A stretch of 64,000 nucleotides of DNA. Source: Parabacteroides sp. AM08-6. GTDB taxonomy: Bacteria; Bacteroidota; Bacteroidia; Bacteroidales; Tannerellaceae. The position numbers were made by a program, and so were the translations under genes. Below the pieces are notes generated by a model, which did no database searches, had not been told where the DNA came from, and worked only from the letters and a program-made list of their open reading frames with translations. Within the stretch, counting starts at the first letter, position 1; every line of letters starts with the position of its first letter. The stretch is taken from contig NZ_QRMP01000010.1 of NCBI RefSeq assembly GCF_003473295.1, positions 29,172 to 93,171 on the forward strand. Direction: 5' to 3'. Positions 43,572-51,636 of this stretch are shown in pieces.

Positions 43572-44585
43572 ATGAGAGGTACATATAATACATATTCCCG
43601 AAAATTCAGTTTCTCTGCCCCGCAAACATTCATACCAGTCCTATTGGCCTGCATCATTTGTTGGATAGTGAGCTACTGGTATTCCGTTGGTTATCCTGTT
43701 TACGGAGAAGTTTCGGCCACCCCTCTATGGAATTTCATCTGCCAGGTATTACCGGGAAAAGAATTTACTTACATCATCGGGATGATATTGATGTTCGGCG
43801 GTGCTTTCCTTTTGCACAGAGCCAATTACGCACTTGCGCTGATACGAGAAAAGACAATATTGCCGTTTCTCTTCTATGTACTTTTTATCAGCACAAACCC
43901 GGACTTCTTCCCTTTGAAATCCACCTCTGTCGGTGTGTTCTGCCTGATATTGGCTATCTATCAATTATTCATTTCCTATCACGATCCGGAAGCAAGAAGC
44001 AAAGCCTACAATACCGCATTGCTTATCGGAATCGGAAGTCTGTTATGGATACATTTATTATGGTTCCTACCCTTATTCTGGATTGGAATGTACAGTTTTC
44101 GTTCGCTCACCCCCCGCACATTTGCAGCCTCTTTGCTGGGAGTCGGAACCATTTATTGGTTCTTGTTAGGATGGTGTGCATGGGAAGGGAATTTCGCTCC
44201 ATTTACGCAATCCTTCAGTGTTTTATTCAAAATACGCCTGTTAAGTATAGGAGAGATTGTCTTGTTGGACTGGATAGGTATTTTCGCGATTGCCCTGCTT
44301 ACGTTGGCGGCTTCAATCAACATTATCACCCATGACTATGAAGATACGCTGCGTTCCCGTCAATTCCTTTCTTTTCTGATTATGATGGCGGTATGGGCAT
44401 TTTGTCTCTATCTATTGTATGAACAGGTATCCGAAGAATTTCTGGAAACAGCTTGCGTGCCATCGGCTATCCTGATTGCTCATTTCTTTACGGTAATGCG
44501 GGGAAAATTCATTATCGGATTGTTCTATATTACATTAGTATTACTGATAGCACTTTTATTTATTCGCCTATGGAATTTCTTATAG
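43572..44585 (+). CDS. DUF6427-type integral membrane protein
   Basis: This 337-residue inner-membrane protein has about nine to ten hydrophobic helices and no clear soluble domain. It resembles the DUF6427 family, which in Bacteroidetes is often found near purD and envelope genes. The function is unknown. Its 3' end overlaps the start of the VTT-domain gene by 16 bp, showing coupled translation. No conserved charged motif reveals an activity. Confidence 0.7.
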   Translation: MRGTYNTYSRKFSFSAPQTFIPVLLACIICWIVSYWYSVGYPVYGEVSATPLWNFICQVLPGKEFTYIIGMILMFGGAFLLHRANYALALIREKTILPFLFYVLFISTNPDFFPLKSTSVGVFCLILAIYQLFISYHDPEARSKAYNTALLIGIGSLLWIHLLWFLPLFWIGMYSFRSLTPRTFAASLLGVGTIYWFLLGWCAWEGNFAPFTQSFSVLFKIRLLSIGEIVLLDWIGIFAIALLTLAASINIITHDYEDTLRSRQFLSFLIMMAVWAFCLYLLYEQVSEEFLETACVPSAILIAHFFTVMRGKFIIGLFYITLVLLIALLFIRLWNFL

Positions 44586-45019
44586 AATATGGGTATATCG
44601 GCGTATTCATCGCCTCTTTTCTGGCAGCTACTATTCTGCCTTTCAGCAGCGAAGTGGTTCTAACCGGAGTTTTATTGGCGGGAGCAGCCTACTGGCCTTG
44701 TATGGTTGCGGCGACTATCGGTAACTTTTTGGGCGGGATGAGTTGTTATTGGCTCGGAATGCTCGGTAAAGTAGAATGGATAGAAAAGTATTTGAAATTA
44801 GACCCAGTTAAACTCCAAAAAGTACAAAACTGGATAAAAGACAAAGGTTCGTGGATGGCCTTCTTTGTATTCTTGCCGGGTATAGGCGATTTCATCGCGG
44901 TTGCTCTCGGTTTCCTGCGTGCAAATATCTGGATTGTAGCCATCTCCATGTTCATGGGTAAAGCCATCCGCTATTGGGTATGGATGGAATTTGTCTATAA
45001 AGTACAAGAAATGATATAG
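44570..45019 (+). CDS. YqaA/DedA family (VTT domain) membrane protein
   Basis: This 149-residue membrane protein matches the small YqaA branch of the DedA/VTT superfamily: FLIEYGYIGVFIASFLAATILPFSSE, GNFLGGMSCYWLGMLGK and FLPGIGDFIAVALGFLR. I placed the start at 44570, where the ATG overlaps the end of the upstream membrane gene. In-frame extension further upstream would run through that gene. DedA proteins support membrane homeostasis and some act as lipid scramblases or flippases. The precise role here is unknown. Confidence 0.85.
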   Translation: MEFLIEYGYIGVFIASFLAATILPFSSEVVLTGVLLAGAAYWPCMVAATIGNFLGGMSCYWLGMLGKVEWIEKYLKLDPVKLQKVQNWIKDKGSWMAFFVFLPGIGDFIAVALGFLRANIWIVAISMFMGKAIRYWVWMEFVYKVQEMI

Positions 45020-45080
45020 ACCAATTACATCAAATAAGTTCGAAACTCTATAAAATAATCCGGAATGCCCTAATAAGGCA

Positions 45081-45144
45081 CAAAAAAACGTAAGTCTTTT
45101 TCCTAAAATACTTACATATTCAGAGAAAAACACTTACGTTTTGT
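45081..45144. terminator. Bidirectional terminator between convergent units
   Basis: AAAACGTAAGT near 45085-45095 pairs with ACTTACGTTTTG at 45132-45143 across a 35-40-nt loop. It separates the plus-strand membrane genes from the minus-strand cluster. Confidence 0.6.
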
Positions 45145-45159
45145 ACCAACTTCCTCAGT

Positions 45160-46044
45160 TTATACGTCACAGATACGAATACATTTTTCTAAAGAAGCGA
45201 TTTTATCGGCTTGCCGCGGAACAAACTCCTGTCCTACAAAGCCCTTATAACCTGTTTCTACGATTGCCCGCATAATGGCCGGATAATACAGTTCCTGTGT
45301 TTCATCGATTTCGGCACGGCCGGGATTACCGCCTGTATGGATATGAGAGAAATATTCATGGTATTTCTGTATATGCTCGATGATATTCCCTTCCATGATT
45401 TGCATGTGATAGATATCATACAAGAGTTTAAAATTCGGAGAGCCTACACGACGGCATAATTCCGCCCCCCAAACGGTATGATCGCAAAGATAATCTTTAT
45501 GACCGACACTATTAAGCAGCTCCATTGTCAGCACCACTTTATACTTCTCGGCTGTCGGCATCAAACGCTTCAAGCCTTTCGCGCAATTTTCCCACCCTTG
45601 CAGGTCGGTCACTCCGTTACGGCGTCCGGAAAAACAGATTAAATTAGTCAGTCCGGCTTCGGCTACCATCGGAATCACCTTTTCATAGCTGGCTACCAAT
45701 TCATCATGCAAGTTCGGGTCGTTAAAACCCCGGTCGATACCCAACCCGGCTCCCTGTGCCATCGCTACAGTCAAGCCATGTTGTTGTACGACAGGCCAAT
45801 CCTTCGGGTCAAGCAACTCAACGGATTCGATTCCTATCTTCTTGCATATTTCGCAAAATTCACCCAGTTCGTAATCGCCAAAGCACCATTTACTCACGGA
45901 ATGACGGATATTACCTTTCAAAGGTTCGGGAGTTTCCACTTTTTTCTTTTTCACGGTTGTTGCTGCTTCCATACCGGATACGGCCATCGCCGCGCCACCA
46001 GCCAACACGGTTTTAAGAGCAGTTCTTCTCGAAATGTTTTTCAT
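45160..46044 (-). CDS. Hydroxypyruvate isomerase-like TIM-barrel protein, exported
   Basis: This 294-residue protein has a Tat signal (ISRRTALKTVLAGGAAM) and a xylose-isomerase-like TIM barrel. Metal-site candidates are in ESVELLDPKDWP, VLTMELLNSVGHKDYLCDH, LLYDIYHMQIMEG, FSHIHTGGNPGR and FVGQEFVP. Related Bacteroidetes proteins are annotated as hydroxypyruvate isomerases, but the export signal argues for a role in periplasmic sugar processing. It is the last gene of the minus-strand rhamnose-type cluster, 26 bp after the esterase gene. Confidence 0.82.
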   Translation of the reverse strand: MKNISRRTALKTVLAGGAAMAVSGMEAATTVKKKKVETPEPLKGNIRHSVSKWCFGDYELGEFCEICKKIGIESVELLDPKDWPVVQQHGLTVAMAQGAGLGIDRGFNDPNLHDELVASYEKVIPMVAEAGLTNLICFSGRRNGVTDLQGWENCAKGLKRLMPTAEKYKVVLTMELLNSVGHKDYLCDHTVWGAELCRRVGSPNFKLLYDIYHMQIMEGNIIEHIQKYHEYFSHIHTGGNPGRAEIDETQELYYPAIMRAIVETGYKGFVGQEFVPRQADKIASLEKCIRICDV

Positions 46045-46070
46045 GTTATTCTTCTTTACTTGTTTAATAA

Positions 46071-46886
46071 TTATTTTTCTAATACTTTATGATGGATAAG
46101 CCACTTCAATATTAGTTCTTTTACATCCTCCTTATACGTGAACCACGGCTGGGTTCCCCACCCGTGGTCGCCGTCGGGAAAGATATAAATAGAAGCCGGA
46201 ATATGTTTTTTATTCAAAGCGGTATAATAAAGGATGCTGTTTTCCGGAGGGACTAATTTATCATCATCACTGAGCAATAACAAGGTTTTAGGTGTTTTAT
46301 CATTCACCTGTTTGTCCAGACAATAACGTTCTACCAAAGCCTGGTCTTCGATATTTTTACCTAATAAGTTTTGTTTGGAACCGCTATGTGTTACCTTATC
46401 ATCAAAACTGATTACCGGATAATACAAAATAGCGAAAGCCGGACGGTTCTCGTCGGCTGCCAACGTACTGACAGAAGCAGCCAAATGTCCTCCGGCAGAA
46501 GAACCGGCAATTCCGATACATTTAGTATCCACATTCCATTTAGCGGCATTCGCACGTATCGTCTCCATCGCTTTCTCGGCATCGCTCAACGGGATGGTAT
46601 GTACTCCGTTCGGCATCCTGTATTTCAGGACAACCGACAATAAGCCGCGTGAAGAATACCAACGTGCCATATTATGACCTTCGTTGTCAATAGCCAGTCC
46701 CGCATATCCCCCGCCCGGACAAATCAAGATAGCCGGAGTCGGCTTCTCACTTTTAGCAGGATGATAAACATAAATTTCAGCTTCCGCAGCATCCGGATTA
46801 TCGGGCCACAATTTGAATTGTTCTACCCGCTGGGCAAAAAGAGCGGGAGTAAGAACAACAAAAAGGAACAAAAGAATGTGTCTCAT
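46071..46886 (-). CDS. Secreted alpha/beta-hydrolase (acetyl-xylan-esterase/BD-FAE-like)
   Basis: This 271-residue exported hydrolase has a signal peptide (about 1-19) and the oxyanion stretch LICPGGGY (54-61). The nucleophile elbow is GSSAGG with S130, the acid is in LLLSDDDKLVPPEN, and the His is in FPDGDHGW. This set is typical of small esterases that remove acetyl or feruloyl groups from plant glycans in Bacteroidetes loci. It sits 26 bp before the TIM-barrel gene, in the same operon direction as the GH78 gene. The acyl substrate is inferred. Confidence 0.85.
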   Translation of the reverse strand: MRHILLFLFVVLTPALFAQRVEQFKLWPDNPDAAEAEIYVYHPAKSEKPTPAILICPGGGYAGLAIDNEGHNMARWYSSRGLLSVVLKYRMPNGVHTIPLSDAEKAMETIRANAAKWNVDTKCIGIAGSSAGGHLAASVSTLAADENRPAFAILYYPVISFDDKVTHSGSKQNLLGKNIEDQALVERYCLDKQVNDKTPKTLLLLSDDDKLVPPENSILYYTALNKKHIPASIYIFPDGDHGWGTQPWFTYKEDVKELILKWLIHHKVLEK

Positions 46887-47026
46887 AAGGTATTAATTTA
46901 TTTATTGAACGATATAAACCGACAATGAATCTTTAATTATTGCTGCTAAAGTAGCAAAAAAAATGGGTTCATTCGAGAAATCGCATACGTTTTTCCCCGA
47001 ACAAACCCAATTATCACACTAATCAA

Positions 47027-49789
47027 TCAATCCGCCCGGAAAGTGTAGTTGCCGGAACCCACTTTAAACCAAGCATATCCTTCCTTATATCCTAAGGGCT
47101 CTATACCTTTTACTTCCGATACCGGCTTACCGCTTTCCCTAATCTTCGCGGACTGAGAAGCAGGAATGCAAACGGTAGCTTTCGTATTCACCGGAACTTG
47201 CACCTGCAAGGTAAAAGTCCCATTTTCCGATTTCCAATTACTTACAATCTCTCCATTCACGGAATTATACCGGCAATTTACCCAATTCAAGTCCCCGGCT
47301 GGTTGCGGTTTAATCATGAATTCGCTAAATCCGGGAGCCGTAGCATTAATTCCGCCAAGCGACTGATACATCCATTCTCCTACACTACCGAACATCGGAT
47401 GGTTATGCGAATAGACATTATCCGAATATTTCCATGTTTCCCATAATGTCGTGGCTCCCGACACAAGCATGTGTCCCCAGCCGGGGAAAGTTTTCTCCGT
47501 CACCATTTTATAGGCAATATCATTCCGGTTGTATTCGCGCAGAACATTCAATATGGCCGGCACTCCGAAAATGCCGGAAGCAATATGTCCGCCCTGTTTC
47601 TCTATCGCCCGTAATAGTCCGTCGAAAGCAGCCTCTTTTTCAGTTTCCGGAAGTAGATTATAATAAAGGGCAAATGCTTGAGCCGATTGGGTTTCATTTC
47701 CCACTTTACCATCCCTCGAATGCACAAAATTCTTGATAAAAGCATCACGGATTTCTCCGGCAAGAGTGGTGTACGTCTTTGCTTCTTCTCTTTTCCCCAA
47801 CAGGGTTGCAAACTCAGACAAAAGCTGCACATGATGATAATAATGGGCGGTTGCAAACAAGGCCGGAATACGCGGTTCCAGGCTTTCATGGTCGTTAATA
47901 CAAGTCTCTATCAAATTCTCTTTCGCTTGCGAACGAAGGAATTCCACTTGTTTCAACAAAGTCGGATAATAATTCCGTATTGTTCCCAAATCACCATAAT
48001 ATTCATATAGTTGTTTTTGCATATAAGCAAATGCCAGTTGCCAGCCAATCGGACCGGAACCTTCTCCCAGACCATTGTCGGCTATGCCGTTGTAAGGAGC
48101 AGTCTCAGTCATACCACCGGACGGACGCTGGTCGTTAGCATAATCGCGGATTGCTTTCCGGTAGAAGTTTTCCATATCGTAAAACCAGCAGAAAGTACGT
48201 GCCACTCCTACAATATCGCCTCCATAGCCGAACTTCTCACGGGCCGGACAATCAGACTGAACACTGAACACATTGCTTAGGAAAGTATAGTCCAAAACCG
48301 TATGCAACTGATTTAACATCGGCTCCGAACACTCAAAAGAACCGGTTCTCCGCAAATCGGCATTTAAACGAACCCCTTCTATATCGTCCAACGAAGGACG
48401 TCCCGGCCATCCGGTTATTTCCACATACCGGAACCCATGGAAAGTAAAACGAGGCGACCAAACTTCCACACCTTCTCCTTTCAACGTATACCGGTCTTCC
48501 TGCCAAGCTGTTTGCGGTTGTCCGGGTTGTGACCAGTCCGCATCCCATATTCTCTTCTGCTGTCCGGCAACAGAAGTCATGACATTCAGGCTTCCGTCGG
48601 AATAAATATCTTCCCCATACCGTACTTTTATGGTAGTACCTTTTGGTCCTTTCACTTTCAGACGAACCACACCGGCAAAATTCTGTCCCATATCAAAGAC
48701 AAATTCACCGGGACGAACCTCTGCCATCCGAGTCGGTTTAAATACTTTTGTAGCCCGGATAGACGGTTGCATCTGAGCCGTGAGAACACCGGAGGGGGGA
48801 ATATCCAACAAAACAGAGTTCTTCCAATTTCCATCATCGAAAGAGACTTTATCCCAATCTTTTATTTCATGCCGTGCATCATAATGTTCTCCCAGATACA
48901 CGTTATTACGAAGTATCGGCCCTTGTGCCGTTTTCCAACTATCATCCGTAACTATATTTTCCACCGAACCATCCTTATATACAATCCGAAGCTGTGCTTT
49001 CAAACAAGGACGGCCGATAGACAGAAACTCCCGTAATGGTCTGAATATTCGCATAGGCAAAGGATTAAAGAAACCATTTCCCAACACGACACCAATTACA
49101 TTCTCTCCATTTTGCAGTTGAGAAGTCACATCATGAGTCGTATATAATATCTGTTTCCCGAAATTCGTCCATCCCGGTTCCAGCAAATGGTCTCCTACTT
49201 TACTTCCATTAATAGTTGCTTCAAAATAGCCAAGGCCTACTATATAAAGACGAGCAGTCTGAACCGGTTTACGGGCAGTAAATTCCTTGCGGAACAGAGG
49301 AGCCGGATCATCGTTATAGAAATCCACTTCCTTTTCCGGAGCAACCGAGCCATCTCCTATCCATTGGGCTTTCCAATCTGCCGGTTTCAGCATGGCTGTT
49401 TCCCAATAAGCAGGTTCGCTCCAATCCGAAACATTTCCATCCTGATTATAAACACGAACTTTCCAATAGTAACGGGTAAAAGGTTTCAACTTTGCTCCGT
49501 TATACCGCACATCAACATTCTTCGAGCTTTTTATTTTACCACTTTTCCAGACCAGTTTCTTTCCGGCAAGCAAATCCTCTTCATTAGTTGCAACAACAAT
49601 TTCATAAGCAGATTGAAACTGTCCCCTTTCCGATGCTGTTATTTTCCATCCCAATACCGGAGATGTCGCATCTATACCTACTGGATTCTCGACATATTCA
49701 CAAGTTAAATCTGCCAGCTTTAACAACTGTGCACTTGTTGTAAGAGATATCCCTATCCAGAAAAAAACAAGAAGTAGAACTCGCTTCAT
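47027..49789 (-). CDS. GH78 alpha-L-rhamnosidase
   Basis: This 920-residue exported enzyme has a signal peptide (about 1-20) and the full GH78 order. The N-terminal fibronectin-like domain contains CEYVENPVGIDATSPVLGW. Beta-sandwich domains follow (YIVGLGYFEATINGSKVGDHLLEPGWT region). The (alpha/alpha)6 catalytic barrel starts near LRRTGSFECSEPMLNQL, with SDCPAREKFGYGGD, and a C-terminal beta domain (GGINATAPGFSEFMIKP) ends it. It removes terminal alpha-L-rhamnose from pectic side chains, other plant glycans or glycosides. A -7 box lies at 49816-49823, so it can be transcribed separately from the two upstream genes. Confidence 0.92.
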   Translation of the reverse strand: MKRVLLLVFFWIGISLTTSAQLLKLADLTCEYVENPVGIDATSPVLGWKITASERGQFQSAYEIVVATNEEDLLAGKKLVWKSGKIKSSKNVDVRYNGAKLKPFTRYYWKVRVYNQDGNVSDWSEPAYWETAMLKPADWKAQWIGDGSVAPEKEVDFYNDDPAPLFRKEFTARKPVQTARLYIVGLGYFEATINGSKVGDHLLEPGWTNFGKQILYTTHDVTSQLQNGENVIGVVLGNGFFNPLPMRIFRPLREFLSIGRPCLKAQLRIVYKDGSVENIVTDDSWKTAQGPILRNNVYLGEHYDARHEIKDWDKVSFDDGNWKNSVLLDIPPSGVLTAQMQPSIRATKVFKPTRMAEVRPGEFVFDMGQNFAGVVRLKVKGPKGTTIKVRYGEDIYSDGSLNVMTSVAGQQKRIWDADWSQPGQPQTAWQEDRYTLKGEGVEVWSPRFTFHGFRYVEITGWPGRPSLDDIEGVRLNADLRRTGSFECSEPMLNQLHTVLDYTFLSNVFSVQSDCPAREKFGYGGDIVGVARTFCWFYDMENFYRKAIRDYANDQRPSGGMTETAPYNGIADNGLGEGSGPIGWQLAFAYMQKQLYEYYGDLGTIRNYYPTLLKQVEFLRSQAKENLIETCINDHESLEPRIPALFATAHYYHHVQLLSEFATLLGKREEAKTYTTLAGEIRDAFIKNFVHSRDGKVGNETQSAQAFALYYNLLPETEKEAAFDGLLRAIEKQGGHIASGIFGVPAILNVLREYNRNDIAYKMVTEKTFPGWGHMLVSGATTLWETWKYSDNVYSHNHPMFGSVGEWMYQSLGGINATAPGFSEFMIKPQPAGDLNWVNCRYNSVNGEIVSNWKSENGTFTLQVQVPVNTKATVCIPASQSAKIRESGKPVSEVKGIEPLGYKEGYAWFKVGSGNYTFRAD

Positions 49790-49815
49790 AATAATTTATA
49801 TTTGAGGTTATTGGG

Positions 49816-49823
49816 CAAAAATA
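49816..49823 (-). promoter_or_regulatory. -7 box for the GH78 gene
   Basis: The minus strand reads TATTTTTG, 27 nt ahead of the start codon. Confidence 0.5.
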
Positions 49824-49924
49824 GCAACTTTTAGAAAAGGCACTACTTTCAAAAATGACATCTCTCTTATCATTTTTGGAAATAATGCCTCCCCTCAAAT
49901 TCCATTTTACAGGAAATAGACCGG

Positions 49925-51604
49925 TTAATTCTTAAAAAGCAAAACTATTTTATTATGGGCAGGTTCTATCTTGAATACGCTACTCCCCGCCTCTTTTCGT
50001 AAATCAACAAAACGACCTGTTTTGCAAGATACTTGATAATTAAAGTCCTTCTGGGAAGCAGATACTTTTTTATCCGTAATAGTCGTAAAAGGCAATGGAG
50101 CACCCGGCAAGGCTGTCAGTTCCAAATCCCAAACAAAGTCTTTCTCTTTCGAATCGCAAAGAAGTTCCATACAATCTTCCTTAAAAGTAATTTGCAAGAC
50201 AGCCTTTTTACTTTCAAGTGGCCATTTAACCCGTAATTCTTGTCCTTTTTCCTCAACTGTAGGAATTCCTCCTTTTGCTTCTATCATTTCCCCAGAAGCA
50301 TCTTTATAATTCAGACGCAAGCCGGCCAATTGCTCAACGGAACTCCACAGACAACCATCCACAAAAGGCAAAGTTGTATAAACACACTGATTGGATGTTC
50401 CGGCTTGCGACAAATAATCAGAAGCGTACGCCTCATCGAAAAGATGAATATCACGGAAACGGAAAGAAGAACCTTCCCATAATAAATTAGTCCGGTAGAA
50501 ACGGCTATTATACCAAACCGTTTTCCGGTCATTGCCTCTATTATCCACAAGAGTCGTAACGGCTGTCGATGGAGTTACGGTGAACTGTTCCTTAAACCAT
50601 TCGCCTGCTTCTGTCAAAGTCTCCACTCTTATCTTCTTTTCTTTTTGCAAAGTTTCCAATAGAGGTATCTGAATTTCCAGACCTTGTTTCATGGCGTCCC
50701 ATGTAAAAGAATTCTCCTGTCCTACTTGGGTATATGCAAACGACAGACACGGTTCTTCAAACATCGACTTAAAGAACCATTCCACCCATGTACGGGAACC
50801 ACCTCCTTCTTTATAAACAGGTTCCAACGATACGACAGATTGAGTAGAACCACCCAAACCGCTATCATACTGATAAATGGGATCACTTCCCAACATTCGG
50901 AAAATAGGGACCGGTATTTGGCCTTTTACCGTCTGTGCCGGCATATAAGCATTTTGTCGGCTTGGATAATAAGCCTGGTTCCAATAGCCACCCCACAAAG
51001 TATAACCGTCAGTTCCTACTTGGTCTTTACAATTACAGGATGCTACAATATGATATTTATCATACATATAACCCAACGTATGAGCATCTATAAACCAAGA
51101 ACCGATAGCTGTCGGGTATTTACCGAACACGGATTTAAATTTCTCCATATATACATCTACCAGCTTCTCCCTTTCTTCCGGTGTATAACCGGTAGCGAAA
51201 CCAACATCGGCATGCCAATCCCAAGGATAACGTCCTCTCCATTTCAGTCCGGCAGCTTCTACGTGCGGCTGCGTGATTTCCCACCAACCTCCGACTTCGG
51301 AACCAGGATACAATTCGTTTTTCAACAAATCCTGATATTTAGGATTTATCAATGCATCATATTGTAACAGGAAAGTTCCTTTCAACTGATGTCTATTCAA
51401 TTGTTTCACTTGCTCCACAACTGTCTGGTACAATACTTCATCTGTTATCTCTTCAATACGAGGTTCAGTCTGACGGATAAAGTTAATGATATTGACAATG
51501 CGGGGAGCCGCCTCCTTTTCAGTGTTTTCTGTCTGACATGAAACAATTCCCAGACAGACAAACAGAGTTAAAACATACTTAAAAATATTCCTTCCTGATT
51601 TCAT
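49925..51604 (-). CDS. Lipoprotein with a deacetylase/GH57-like barrel, function unknown
   Basis: This 559-residue lipoprotein (lipid cysteine C23 after FVCLGIVS) is of a family I cannot name with confidence. Residues about 30-330 look like a distorted alpha/beta barrel of the NodB/GH57/GH38 type: IVNIINFIRQTEPR, GTFLLQYDAL, PWDWHADVGFATGY, FGKYPTAIGSWFIDAHTLGYM and GTDGYTLWGGYWNQAYYP. The C-terminal half is beta-rich. Its position between a GH106-like and a GH78 enzyme suggests a carbohydrate-active role, probably a hydrolase of the same glycan. No catalytic residues can be assigned. Confidence 0.75.
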   Translation of the reverse strand: MKSGRNIFKYVLTLFVCLGIVSCQTENTEKEAAPRIVNIINFIRQTEPRIEEITDEVLYQTVVEQVKQLNRHQLKGTFLLQYDALINPKYQDLLKNELYPGSEVGGWWEITQPHVEAAGLKWRGRYPWDWHADVGFATGYTPEEREKLVDVYMEKFKSVFGKYPTAIGSWFIDAHTLGYMYDKYHIVASCNCKDQVGTDGYTLWGGYWNQAYYPSRQNAYMPAQTVKGQIPVPIFRMLGSDPIYQYDSGLGGSTQSVVSLEPVYKEGGGSRTWVEWFFKSMFEEPCLSFAYTQVGQENSFTWDAMKQGLEIQIPLLETLQKEKKIRVETLTEAGEWFKEQFTVTPSTAVTTLVDNRGNDRKTVWYNSRFYRTNLLWEGSSFRFRDIHLFDEAYASDYLSQAGTSNQCVYTTLPFVDGCLWSSVEQLAGLRLNYKDASGEMIEAKGGIPTVEEKGQELRVKWPLESKKAVLQITFKEDCMELLCDSKEKDFVWDLELTALPGAPLPFTTITDKKVSASQKDFNYQVSCKTGRFVDLRKEAGSSVFKIEPAHNKIVLLFKN

Positions 51605-51636
51605 CGATATTAAGATTTAATTTTTACAAAATCATA

